Origin: Oxalicibacterium flavum
Lineage (GTDB): Bacteria > Pseudomonadota > Gammaproteobacteria > Burkholderiales > Burkholderiaceae_D
Reading direction: 5' to 3'
DNA: 64,000 nt
NCBI RefSeq assembly: GCF_014635065.1
Contig: NZ_BMCG01000006.1
Span: 1-64,000, forward strand
Each line of letters begins with the position of its first letter. Position 1 is the first letter of the stretch. A model generated the notes under the pieces. That model worked only from the letters and a program-made list of their open reading frames with translations. It did not search any database and was not told the DNA's origin. The translations under genes were made by a program, and so were the position numbers. Below, piece by piece: positions 9,368 through 21,880 of the stretch.

Positions 9368-10540
9368 TCAGTCTTTCTGCGGGGTGCGGAACGGGTTGCG
9401 TTCGTTGAGTTCGTCGATATAGGCATCGATGCCGCCCCCTTCGCGCTGCAGAAAATCCTCGATGGCCGTGGCAAATCCGGGATGCGCGAGCCAGTGCGCC
9501 GACCACGTCTTCTGCGGCAGGAAGCCGCGCGCCATCTTGTGCTCGCCCTGCGCGCCGCCCTCGAAGCAGGCGATGTCGTGCGCGATGCAGAATTCCAGCG
9601 GCTGGTAATAGGCGGTCTCGAAATGCAGGCAGTCGATGTGTTCGAGCGCGCCCCAGTAGCGGCCATAGAGCGTGCGCTCGTCATGTACCACCAGCGAGGA
9701 GGCGATCGGCCTGCCGTCGCGCTCGGCGACGATCAGCAGCAGATTGTCCGGCATCGTCGCGCCGATGCGCAGGAAGAAATCGAGATTCAGATAGGGCGTT
9801 GAATGATGCGCCGCATAGGTATGGTCGTAGCAGCGCTTGAAGAAGCGCCAGTCGTCTTCGGTCGCTTGATGCCCGCCGACATGGCGGAAGACCACACCGG
9901 CCTCGGCCACCTTGCGCCGCTCGGCGCGGATGTTCTTGCGCTTCTTGCGTTCCAGCGTGTCCAAGAATGCGTCGAAGCTGCGGTAACCGGCATTGAGCCA
10001 GTGGAACTGCACGCCGCTGCGCAGCAGGAAGCCGGCTTCCTCGAGCTGGCGTGCCTGGTCCTCGGGCGGATAGAGGATGTGGGTGGAGGAAAACGCGTTT
10101 TGCCGTTGCAGCGCGACCAGTGCCGCCACCAATGCGACCCGTGCCTGTTCGTCGCGCGCCAGTAGGCGGCTGCCGGTGACCGGCGTGAACGGGATGGCCG
10201 ACAGCAGCTTCGGATAGTAGTCGAGCCCGTTGCGCTCGTAGGCGTCGGCCCAGGCCCAGTCGAACACGTACTCGCCATAGGAATGGCCCTTGGCGTAGAG
10301 CGGCAGTGCGGCGGCCAAACCGGCGTCGTCCCACAGCGTGGCGAACTGCGGCTGCCACCCGGTGCGGATGGCGGCGCTGCCGCTTTCGTGCAGGGCGTCG
10401 AGGAAGGCGAACGAGAGGAAAGGGTTGGCGTCGGCCTGCAGGGCGAGCAGGGCATCCCATGCGGGCTGGCCGATTTCGGATAGGGAAGAGACGATGCGCG
10501 TGCGATAATCGGTGTTCAATTGATCAACTCTTTCATGCAT
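9368..10540 (-). CDS. FemAB-like / GNAT-fold acyltransferase (DUF482 family)
   Basis: About 390 residues, resembling the COG3146/DUF482 family often annotated as peptidoglycan biosynthesis or GNAT-type acyltransferases. Recognisable parts include NPFLSFAFLDALHESG near the N-terminus, the basic segment LERKKRKNIRAERRKV, GRYWGALEHIDCLHFE, and the late motif FEGGAQGEHKMARGF. The start is ATG at 10540 (a GTG precedes it at 10543). It is divergent from nadE by only 59 bases, so the promoters must interleave. The true substrate is unknown; aminoacyl transfer by analogy with Fem proteins is only an inference. Confidence 0.85.
   Translation of the reverse strand: MHERVDQLNTDYRTRIVSSLSEIGQPAWDALLALQADANPFLSFAFLDALHESGSAAIRTGWQPQFATLWDDAGLAAALPLYAKGHSYGEYVFDWAWADAYERNGLDYYPKLLSAIPFTPVTGSRLLARDEQARVALVAALVALQRQNAFSSTHILYPPEDQARQLEEAGFLLRSGVQFHWLNAGYRSFDAFLDTLERKKRKNIRAERRKVAEAGVVFRHVGGHQATEDDWRFFKRCYDHTYAAHHSTPYLNLDFFLRIGATMPDNLLLIVAERDGRPIASSLVVHDERTLYGRYWGALEHIDCLHFETAYYQPLEFCIAHDIACFEGGAQGEHKMARGFLPQKTWSAHWLAHPGFATAIEDFLQREGGGIDAYIDELNERNPFRTPQKD
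10501..10509 (+). promoter_or_regulatory. candidate extended -10 promoter for nadE
   Basis: TGCGATAAT fits TGnTAtAAT closely (GATAAT hexamer with TG one base before). It points toward nadE and lies inside the 5' end of the divergent acyltransferase gene, about 90 bases before the nadE ATG. No clear -35 box is seen. Confidence 0.35.
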
Positions 10541-10599
10541 CACGACGCGATGCGTTCCTGCAGCAGCGTTGCCGATCCCGATTCAGCCACGACCCAGCC

Positions 10600-12638
<2,039 letters not shown>

Positions 12639-12658
12639 GTTCTTGCGTTCGCCAATGG

Positions 12659-12689
12659 AAAAGCGCCGGTTTGCAGCCGGCGCTTTTTG
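12659..12689 (+). terminator. Rho-independent terminator after glnB
   Basis: GCGCCGG and CCGGCGC pair around a 7-base loop and are followed by T5. It sits 20 bases after the P-II stop and just beyond the 3' end of the convergent Smr gene. Confidence 0.88.
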
Positions 12690-12706
12690 TTTGCCTGGAA
12701 CGAGAA

Positions 12707-13351
12707 TTAACTGGACTTGAGCAGCACGACCAGCGCGCCGGCTCCGCCGTCGGCGGCACGCGCCTGACAGAAGGCGATCACCTCGTCCTTCTGCACCAGC
12801 CAGTTGCGCACCTTCTTCTTCAATACCGGCTCGCGGTTGACCGAACCCAGTCCCTTGCCGTGGATCACGCGCACGCAGCGCTGGCCGCGCCGCAAGGCCA
12901 CGCGCAGGAACTCGCCGAGTGCTCCGCGCGCCTCGTCGGTGCGCATGCCGTGCAGGTCGAGCTGGCTCTGGATCACCCAGTGCCCGCGCCGCAGCTTGCG
13001 CAGCACGTCGGGACCGATGCCGTTGCGCGCGTAGCTTAAGGCTTCGTCGGTGTCGAGCAGGGATTCGATCGTGAATTCGTCGGACAGCGATTCGCGCAGC
13101 GCCGCCTGCTCGTCGGCCAGGTGCTGGCGCGCGATCGGCAGCGGCCGCTCGGTATGCGGGGCGATGCGTTCGGCGTGCTTGAGCGGCGTGATGTCGCCGA
13201 TGCTGCGACGGAACAGCTCGGCCTCGACCTGCGCCGCGCGTTCGGCCAGCAGGCGTTCGGCCTCGGCCAGCTTGCGCTGTTCCTCCTGCTTCTTCAGGTC
13301 CTTGTGCAGGGACTTGAGCGCGGCGAAATTCTTGATCGAGGCTGGCGGCAT
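12707..13351 (-). CDS. Smr-domain protein
   Basis: A 214-residue protein with a charged, coiled-coil N-terminal third (LKKQEEQRKLAEAERLLAER) and a C-terminal Smr domain recognised by LDLHGMRTDEARGALGEFL and HGKGLGS. Smr domains are small endonuclease or nucleic-acid-binding modules found alone or at the end of MutS2; YdaL/SmrA-type single-domain proteins are the nearest class. I chose the ATG at 13351, where family-like sequence begins; the open frame to 13621 lies antisense to trxB. It lies 70 bases downstream of trxB on the same strand and could be cotranscribed with it. Confidence 0.88.
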   Translation of the reverse strand: MPPASIKNFAALKSLHKDLKKQEEQRKLAEAERLLAERAAQVEAELFRRSIGDITPLKHAERIAPHTERPLPIARQHLADEQAALRESLSDEFTIESLLDTDEALSYARNGIGPDVLRKLRRGHWVIQSQLDLHGMRTDEARGALGEFLRVALRRGQRCVRVIHGKGLGSVNREPVLKKKVRNWLVQKDEVIAFCQARAADGGAGALVVLLKSS

Positions 13352-13421
13352 GGCGGCTCCGCGGCGGCTGGGGAGGCGACCGCCGCGAAGGCGGCCGCTT
13401 GCTAGGGATGTGAAGGCTGGC

Positions 13422-14688
<1,267 letters not shown>

Positions 14689-17022
14689 ATGACGAAGACA
14701 AGCCAAGCCTATACCCGCAAGACCGACCAATCCAAGGCACCGCCTCCGCCGGGCCGCATCGCGCGCCTGCTGTCCGAGGCGCGCTGGCTGGTACTGTCGG
14801 TCGTGACGCTGTACCTGATCCTGATTTTCCTGACCTATTCGCCGGTGGACCCCGGCTGGTCGCACGCCAACGTGGTGACGCGCCTGCACAACCTCGGCGG
14901 GCGCACCGGCGCCTGGCTGGCGGACCTGCTGCTGTTCATCTTCGGCCTCTCCGCCTGGTGGCTGTGCGTGTTCTGCCTGCGGCTGGTGTGGGTCGGCTAC
15001 CGGCGCCTGTCGCAGCGCTTCCTGCTGAAGAAGGAACCGGAAGAACCGGTCCCGCACGAAAACCTGACCCGCGGCATCGGTTTCTTCATCATGCTGATGG
15101 GCAGCGTCGGCATCGAATACCTGCGCATGCATTCGCTGCGCGCCGAACTGCCGCGCTCGCCCGGGGGCGTGCTGGGCGAGCTGATCGGCAACGCGGCGCA
15201 GAACGCCTTCGGTTTCATGGGCGCGACGCTGCTGTTGCTGCTGCTGTTCGGCCTCGGCTTCAGCCTGTTCTTCCATGTCTCGTGGCTCAACGTCGCCGAG
15301 CGCCTGGGCGAACTGCTCGAGCGCAGCGTGCGCATGATCGGCAACCTGTACAGCGCGCGCAAGGATCGCCAGCTGGGGCAGGTCGCCGCCGTCAAGCGCG
15401 AGGAAGCCGTGGTGCAGGAGCGCGCCAAGATCGTCGAAGCGCCGCCGATCCGCATCGAACCGCAGATCGTCGCCGTGCAGAAGTCCGAGCGGGTCGAGAA
15501 GGAGCGCCAGACCTCGCTGTTCACCGATCTGCCCGATACCAACCTGCCGCCGCTGTCGCTGCTAGACGAAGCGCCGCAGACGCAGGAAACCGTCAGCGTC
15601 GAAACGCTGGAATTCACGAGCCGCCTGATCGAGAAGAAGCTGTCGGACTTCGGCATCAGCGTGAAGGTGGTGGCCGCCTATCCGGGGCCGGTCGTCACGC
15701 GCTACGAGATCGAGCCGGCCACCGGCGTCAAGGGCAGCCAGATCGTCAACCTCGCGCGCGATCTCGCGCGTTCGCTGTCGCTGACTTCGCTGCGCGTGGT
15801 CGAGACGATTCCGGGCAAGAACTACATGGCGCTGGAACTGCCGAATCCGAAGCGCCAGATCGTGCGCCTGACCGAGATCATCAGTTCCAAGGTCTATAAC
15901 GACAGTTCGTCGAGCCTGACGGTGGCGCTCGGCAAGGACATCGCCGGCAACCCGGTCGTCGCCGATCTGGCCAAGATGCCGCACCTGCTGGTGGCCGGTA
16001 CCACCGGCTCCGGCAAGTCGGTCGGCATCAATGCCACCATCCTGTCGTTGCTCTATAAATCGGACCCGAACCAGGTGCGCATGATCCTGATCGATCCGAA
16101 GATGCTCGAACTGTCGATCTACGAAGGCATTCCGCATCTGCTGGCGCCGGTGGTGACCGACATGCGCCAGGCCGGCCATGCGCTGAACTGGGGCGTCAAC
16201 GAGATGGAGCGCCGCTACAAGCTGATGAGCAAGCTCGGCGTGCGCAACCTGGCCGGCTACAACGCCAAGATCGCGGAAGCGGAAAAGAACGAGCAGAAGA
16301 TTCCGAACCCGTTCAGCCTGACGCCGGATGCGCCGGAGCCGCTCGAGAAACTGCCGACCATCGTCATCATCATCGACGAGCTGGCCGACCTCATGATGGT
16401 GGTCGGCAAGAAGGTCGAGGAATTGATCGCGCGTATTGCCCAAAAGGCACGTGCGGCCGGCATCCACTTGATTCTGGCGACACAGCGCCCATCTGTGGAT
16501 GTGATCACCGGCCTCATCAAGGCCAACATCCCGACGCGCATCGCGTTCCAGGTCAGCAGCAAGATCGATTCGCGCACGATTCTGGACCAGATGGGCGCGG
16601 AAGCGCTGCTCGGCATGGGCGACATGCTGTACATGCCGCCGGGCACCGGCCTGCCGATTCGCGTGCACGGCGCCTTCGTCTCGGATGACGAGGTGCACCG
16701 CGTGGTGAATCATCTGAAGGAACAGGGCGAGCCGAATTACGTCGAAGGCATACTGGAAGGCGGCGTGGCCGAGGATGGTGATCTGGCGCTGGGCGGCGAA
16801 GGTGCCGGCGGCGGCGAGGGCGATGCGCTGTACGACCAGGCGGTTGCGGTCGTGCTCAAGAATCGTCGCGCGTCGATCTCGCTGGTGCAGCGTCACCTGC
16901 GTATCGGCTATAACCGGGCGGCCCGCCTGCTCGAACAGATGGAGCAGAGCGGACTGGTATCCACCATGCAGTCCAACGGCAACCGGGAAATCCTGGTGCC
17001 GGCCGGGAATGCAAACGAGTAG
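14689..17022 (+). CDS. ftsK: DNA translocase FtsK
   Basis: Septum-located motor that pumps chromosome DNA to the dimer-resolution site and links segregation to division. The 777-residue protein has four membrane helices in the first 190 residues, a fairly short charged linker, then the motor: Walker A GTTGSGKS at 437-444, Walker [14 protein letters not shown], and the arginine-rich [19 protein letters not shown]. The C-terminal gamma winged-helix ([20 protein letters not shown]) that reads KOPS sequences is present. It is shorter than the 1,329-residue E. coli protein because of the linker. lolA begins 9 bases after the stop. Confidence 0.96.
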   Translation: MTKTSQAYTRKTDQSKAPPPPGRIARLLSEARWLVLSVVTLYLILIFLTYSPVDPGWSHANVVTRLHNLGGRTGAWLADLLLFIFGLSAWWLCVFCLRLVWVGYRRLSQRFLLKKEPEEPVPHENLTRGIGFFIMLMGSVGIEYLRMHSLRAELPRSPGGVLGELIGNAAQNAFGFMGATLLLLLLFGLGFSLFFHVSWLNVAERLGELLERSVRMIGNLYSARKDRQLGQVAAVKREEAVVQERAKIVEAPPIRIEPQIVAVQKSERVEKERQTSLFTDLPDTNLPPLSLLDEAPQTQETVSVETLEFTSRLIEKKLSDFGISVKVVAAYPGPVVTRYEIEPATGVKGSQIVNLARDLARSLSLTSLRVVETIPGKNYMALELPNPKRQIVRLTEIISSKVYNDSSSSLTVALGKDIAGNPVVADLAKMPHLLVAGTTGSGKSVGINATILSLLYKSDPNQVRMILIDPKMLELSIYEGIPHLLAPVVTDMRQAGHALNWGVNEMERRYKLMSKLGVRNLAGYNAKIAEAEKNEQKIPNPFSLTPDAPEPLEKLPTIVIIIDELADLMMVVGKKVEELIARIAQKARAAGIHLILATQRPSVDVITGLIKANIPTRIAFQVSSKIDSRTILDQMGAEALLGMGDMLYMPPGTGLPIRVHGAFVSDDEVHRVVNHLKEQGEPNYVEGILEGGVAEDGDLALGGEGAGGGEGDALYDQAVAVVLKNRRASISLVQRHLRIGYNRAARLLEQMEQSGLVSTMQSNGNREILVPAGNANE

Positions 17023-17031
17023 AAGGCAAAC

Positions 17032-17715
17032 ATGGGCAAGCAGCACATTCCGGATTCACAGCTTCGCGTTGCAAAACGTTTCGATTTCCGCCTGCCGGCG
17101 CTGACCGTGCTGCTGGTGGCAGCCGCCTTGAGCCTGCCGTCGCTGGCAAAGGCCGCGGCGCTCGAGCAGTTCAAGTCCTTCGTGTCCTCGACGCAGTCGG
17201 CCAAGGGCGCGTTCACGCAGCAACTGGTCAAGGTCGACAGCGGCACCGCCAAGGTATCCAACGAATCGTCGGGCACCTTTGTTTTTTCGCGCCCTGGCAA
17301 GTTCATCTGGACCTACCAGAAGCCGTACGAGCAGTTGCTGCAGGCCGATGGCGAAAAGCTCTACATCTACGACAAGGACCTGAACCAGGTGACGGTCAAG
17401 AAGCTCGGCGATGCGCTGGGTTCGTCGCCGGCAGCCATCCTGTTCGGCAGCAACAACCTCGAGCAGAACTTCACCCTGAAGGAGGCCGGCAGCAAGAATG
17501 GCATGGAATGGCTGGAAGCCACGCCCAAGGCCAAGGACACGACCTTCGAGCGCATCGGCATCGGCATGAAGGACGGCGTGCCGGCCGCGATGGAACTGCG
17601 CGATTCCTTCGGCCAGGTATCGCTGCTCACCTTCGGCAGCTTCGAGCGCAATCCGGCCATGCCGGCCGGCCAGTTCAAGTTCTCGGTACCCAAGGGCGCG
17701 GACGTGTTCCAGTAA
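17032..17715 (+). CDS. lolA: outer-membrane lipoprotein carrier protein LolA
   Basis: Periplasmic chaperone that takes lipoproteins from LolCDE to LolB. The 227-residue precursor has a long N-terminal extension before the signal hydrophobic core (LTVLLVAAALSLPSLAKA), with cleavage likely after AKAA near residue 43. The mature start LEQFKSFVSSTQSAKGAFTQ and SSGTFVFSRPGKFIWTYQKP are typical LolA. AGAAGG lies before the ATG. ftsK-lolA-rarA is a conserved proteobacterial order; the spacing of 9 bases to ftsK suggests one transcript. Confidence 0.95.
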   Translation: MGKQHIPDSQLRVAKRFDFRLPALTVLLVAAALSLPSLAKAAALEQFKSFVSSTQSAKGAFTQQLVKVDSGTAKVSNESSGTFVFSRPGKFIWTYQKPYEQLLQADGEKLYIYDKDLNQVTVKKLGDALGSSPAAILFGSNNLEQNFTLKEAGSKNGMEWLEATPKAKDTTFERIGIGMKDGVPAAMELRDSFGQVSLLTFGSFERNPAMPAGQFKFSVPKGADVFQ

Positions 17716-17823
17716 GCCTTAGAATAGGCTGCATGCGTGCAGCGCCACGCGACGCCAGTCCGCATTGTCCGGCTGGCGTCGATTGTTTTTGACACCCGTT
17801 TTCGATTTTTTTTCCGCACGCCC

Positions 17824-19113
17824 ATGGCCATCCCGCTCGCCGAACGACTCCGTCCGCACAGCCTCGACGAGGTGATCGGGCAGCAGCACATCCTCGGTGC
17901 GGGCAAGCCGCTGCGCGTGGCCTTCGAATCGGGCGAGCCGCACTCGATGATCCTGTGGGGCCCGCCGGGCGTCGGCAAGACCACGCTGGCGCGCCTGATG
18001 GCCGACAGTTTCCAGGCCGACTTCATCGCGTTGTCGGCCGTGCTGTCGGGCGTCAAGGACATCCGCGAGGCGGTCGAGCGCGCGGAACTGTCGCGCAACG
18101 CGATGGGGCGCCGCACCATCCTGTTCGTCGATGAGGTGCATCGCTTCAACAAGAGCCAGCAGGACGCCTTCCTGCCGCACGTGGAAAGCGGGCTGTTCAC
18201 CTTCATCGGCGCCACCACCGAGAATCCGTCGTTCGAGGTCAACGGCGCATTGCTGTCGCGCGCGGCCGTTTATGTACTCAAGTCCCTGAACGAGGAAGAC
18301 CTGTTCGCCATGCTCGACCGTGCTGCGCGCGACGAGCTCGAAGGTATTACTTTCACCGACGAGGCCAAGGCCATGCTGGCCGCCAGCGCCGACGGTGACG
18401 GCCGCAAGCTGCTCAACAACCTGGAAATAGTGGCGCGCGCGGCGCGGGCGAAGAAGCAGAACGAGATCGATACGGAATTGCTGAAGGCTACGCTGGGCGA
18501 CGCGCTGCGGCGTTTCGACAAGGGCGGCGACACCTTCTACGACCAGATTTCCGCGCTGCACAAGTCGGTGCGTGGCTCCAATCCGGACGCTTCGCTCTAC
18601 TGGTTCACGCGCATGCTCGACGGTGGCGCCGATCCGCGTTATCTGGCGCGCCGCATCGTGCGCATGGCGTGGGAGGACATTGGCCTGGCCGACCCGCGCG
18701 CGATGACCATCGCCAACGAGGCTGCTGCGACCTACGAACGGCTCGGTTCGCCCGAAGGCGAACTGGCGCTGGGGCAGGCCGTGATCTACCTGGCGATCGC
18801 CGCCAAGAGCAACGCCGGTTACAACGCCTACAACCAGGCGCGCGCCTTCGTCGCCAAGGACAAGTCGCGCCCGGTGCCCGAGCATCTGCGCAACGCGCCG
18901 ACCAAACTGATGAAGGAACTCGGCTACGGCAAGCTCTATCGCTACGCACACGACGAGCCGGAAGCCTACGCTGCCGGCGAAACCTACCTGCCGGACGGCA
19001 TGCCCGATCCGCACTGGTACCAGCCCACGCCGCGCGGGCTGGAAGGCAAGATCGGCGAGAAGATGGCGCACCTGCGTGCGCTGGATCAGGAAGCGAAGAA
19101 GCGCGAGAAATAA
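17824..19113 (+). CDS. rarA: replication-associated recombination protein A (AAA+ ATPase)
   Basis: RarA/MgsA acts at stalled replication forks and binds SSB and DNA ends. The 429 residues include Walker A GPPGVGKTT at 46-54, Walker B with ILFVDEVHRFNKSQQD, sensor 1 FIGATTENPSFEVN and the C-terminal tetramerisation part with HKSVRGSNPDASLYW and LPDGMPDPHWYQPTPRGLE. The ATG at 17824 starts MAIPLAERLRPHSLDEVIGQ, matching the family; the open frame upstream to 17737 is not conserved. It is third in ftsK-lolA-rarA. Confidence 0.95.
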   Translation: MAIPLAERLRPHSLDEVIGQQHILGAGKPLRVAFESGEPHSMILWGPPGVGKTTLARLMADSFQADFIALSAVLSGVKDIREAVERAELSRNAMGRRTILFVDEVHRFNKSQQDAFLPHVESGLFTFIGATTENPSFEVNGALLSRAAVYVLKSLNEEDLFAMLDRAARDELEGITFTDEAKAMLAASADGDGRKLLNNLEIVARAARAKKQNEIDTELLKATLGDALRRFDKGGDTFYDQISALHKSVRGSNPDASLYWFTRMLDGGADPRYLARRIVRMAWEDIGLADPRAMTIANEAAATYERLGSPEGELALGQAVIYLAIAAKSNAGYNAYNQARAFVAKDKSRPVPEHLRNAPTKLMKELGYGKLYRYAHDEPEAYAAGETYLPDGMPDPHWYQPTPRGLEGKIGEKMAHLRALDQEAKKREK

Positions 19114-19132
19114 GCGTTTCTCGACGCAGGGA

Positions 19133-19160
19133 GCGCATCGACGAACCGATGCGCCGTTTT
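19133..19160 (+). terminator. probable terminator after rarA
   Basis: GCGCATCG and CGATGCGC pair around a 6-base loop and are followed by CGTTTTA. The T-run is short. It overlaps the stop of the convergent small membrane-protein gene. Confidence 0.6.
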
Positions 19161-19368
19161 ATTTCCCGGAATTGAAGAACTGCGCCTTGATCTGCTTGAG
19201 GAAGGCATAGGTCGCGCCGAGGCAGACGCCCGCGATCACGCCATAAATGATGCTGCCCTTGTAGAAAAAGAACAGCGAGCCCGACCAGATGCCGCAGCCG
19301 AGCACGAGGGCGAGGCCGACGAAAAGGACGAGGGGTGGCAGATGCGGGGTTTCCTGATTGTCTTCCAT
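19159..19368 (-). CDS. small two-helix membrane protein of unknown function
   Basis: I do not recognise a named family. The 69-residue product starts with an acidic segment (MEDNQETPHLPP), then two hydrophobic stretches (LVLFVGLALVLGCGIWSG and IIYGVIAGVCLGATYAFL) separated by FFFYKGS, and ends in a polar tail. An upstream start at 19410 would add 14 residues. It lies convergent to rarA and divergent from serS. Coding is supported by the good two-helix pattern and clean spacing between neighbours rather than by homology. Confidence 0.65.
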   Translation of the reverse strand: MEDNQETPHLPPLVLFVGLALVLGCGIWSGSLFFFYKGSIIYGVIAGVCLGATYAFLKQIKAQFFNSGK

Positions 19369-19416
19369 GGGCGAATGCGGATGTTTGAATCTCGGTGACG
19401 AATCTGCCAATGGTAA

Positions 19417-20817
<1,401 letters not shown>

Positions 20818-20858
20818 CGATATTGCGATGCCCGGCTGGGGTCGGGCTCGACACCAAC

Positions 20859-20894
20859 AATCCCGGAATGCCGCGAGGCGTCCGGGATTTTTTT
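20859..20894 (+). terminator. Rho-independent terminator after serS
   Basis: AATCCCGGA and TCCGGGATT pair around a 13-base loop that itself contains CCGCG; the stem runs into T7. It lies about 42 bases after the serS stop. Confidence 0.85.
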
Positions 20895-21053
20895 GTATGC
20901 ATGCGCCGCATTGCTTCGTTGCTGCTGCCGAATTGCTTGCCGTACGGCACGGCATTGCATGCGCCATCCCGCGCGGCTATTCTGACCGGTGGCGGTCGGG
21001 CGCACGACACGCTCCTGCCGTCCATGACGACATACAACGACAAAGGAGACACC

Positions 21054-21845
21054 ATGACCGAAATGACCAGACGTGGGATGTTGCAGGCAGCGGGTGTGTT
21101 GACGATGGGCGCGATGGCGGGCTGCGCCACCTCGCGCAGCGATGGCGGTTCGCAGGCGCTGTTTTCCGTGGCGCAGACGACGGTTCCGATCGTCGGCCGC
21201 AGCGACCGCTTTCCGGTGCGCCGCATCTACTGCATCGGACGCAACTACGCCGCGCATGCGCGCGAGATGGGTTCCGATCCGACGCGCGAACCGCCGTTCT
21301 TCTTCCAGAAGCCCAGCGATGCGATCCAGTTCGTGCCGCCGGGGCAGACGATCGATCATCCGTATCCGACGCTGACGAAAAACTACCATTACGAGATCGA
21401 GCTCGTCGCCGCGCTGCAGACAGGCGGCCGCGACATTCCGGTCGAGACCGCCTTGCAGCACGTGTTCGGCTATGCGGTCGGGCTCGACATGACGCGCCGC
21501 GACTTGCAGGCGGCGATGAAGAAGGAAGAGAAGCCGTGGGAGATCGGCAAGAGCTTCGATCATTCGGCACCCATCGGTCCGCTGCATCCGGCGGCCGGCA
21601 TCGGCCATTTCACTGAAGGCGCGATCTCGCTGAAGGTCAACGGGCAGGTCAAGCAGAGTTCCAATCTGAGGAACATGATCTGGTCGGTGGCCGAGCAGAT
21701 CAGCAATCTGTCGCGCGCCTTCGAGCTGATGCCGGGCGACATCATCTATTCGGGCACGCCGGAGAATGTCGGGCCGGTGGTGCGCGGCGACGTGATGGAA
21801 GGCTACATCGAACGATTGCCGAGCATTTCGCTCAAGGTGGTGTGA
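21054..21845 (+). CDS. fumarylacetoacetate hydrolase family protein with Tat/lipoprotein-type signal
   Basis: The 263-residue product carries the FAH fold: RIYCIGRNYAAHAREMG, PPFFFQKPSDAIQFVPPGQT, the metal-site pattern HYEIELVAAL, GKSFDHSAPIGP and PGDIIYSGTPENVGPV. Relatives cleave C-C bonds in acylpyruvates and aromatic breakdown products. Unusually the N-terminus reads TRRGMLQAAGVLTMGAMAGC: a twin-arginine motif, a hydrophobic core and a lipobox-like AMAGC, suggesting export and lipid anchoring. The start ATG has a strong AAAGGAGACACC. It sits alone between two terminators. The substrate is unknown. Confidence 0.85.
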   Translation: MTEMTRRGMLQAAGVLTMGAMAGCATSRSDGGSQALFSVAQTTVPIVGRSDRFPVRRIYCIGRNYAAHAREMGSDPTREPPFFFQKPSDAIQFVPPGQTIDHPYPTLTKNYHYEIELVAALQTGGRDIPVETALQHVFGYAVGLDMTRRDLQAAMKKEEKPWEIGKSFDHSAPIGPLHPAAGIGHFTEGAISLKVNGQVKQSSNLRNMIWSVAEQISNLSRAFELMPGDIIYSGTPENVGPVVRGDVMEGYIERLPSISLKVV

Positions 21846-21849
21846 ATCG

Positions 21850-21876
21850 AAAAGCCGGATGTGCATCCGGCTTTTT
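21850..21876. terminator. bidirectional terminator between FAH-family and EAL-CBS-GGDEF genes
   Basis: AAAAGCCGGAT and ATCCGGCTTTTT pair around the loop GTGC. Being flanked by A4 and T5 it serves both convergent genes. Confidence 0.9.
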
Positions 21877-21880
21877 GCAT

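Noticed and set aside
10515-10526. TTGATCAA between nadE and the acyltransferase gene as an Fnr box
   Set aside because: The half-sites TTGAT and ATCAA would need a 4-base spacer; here they overlap.
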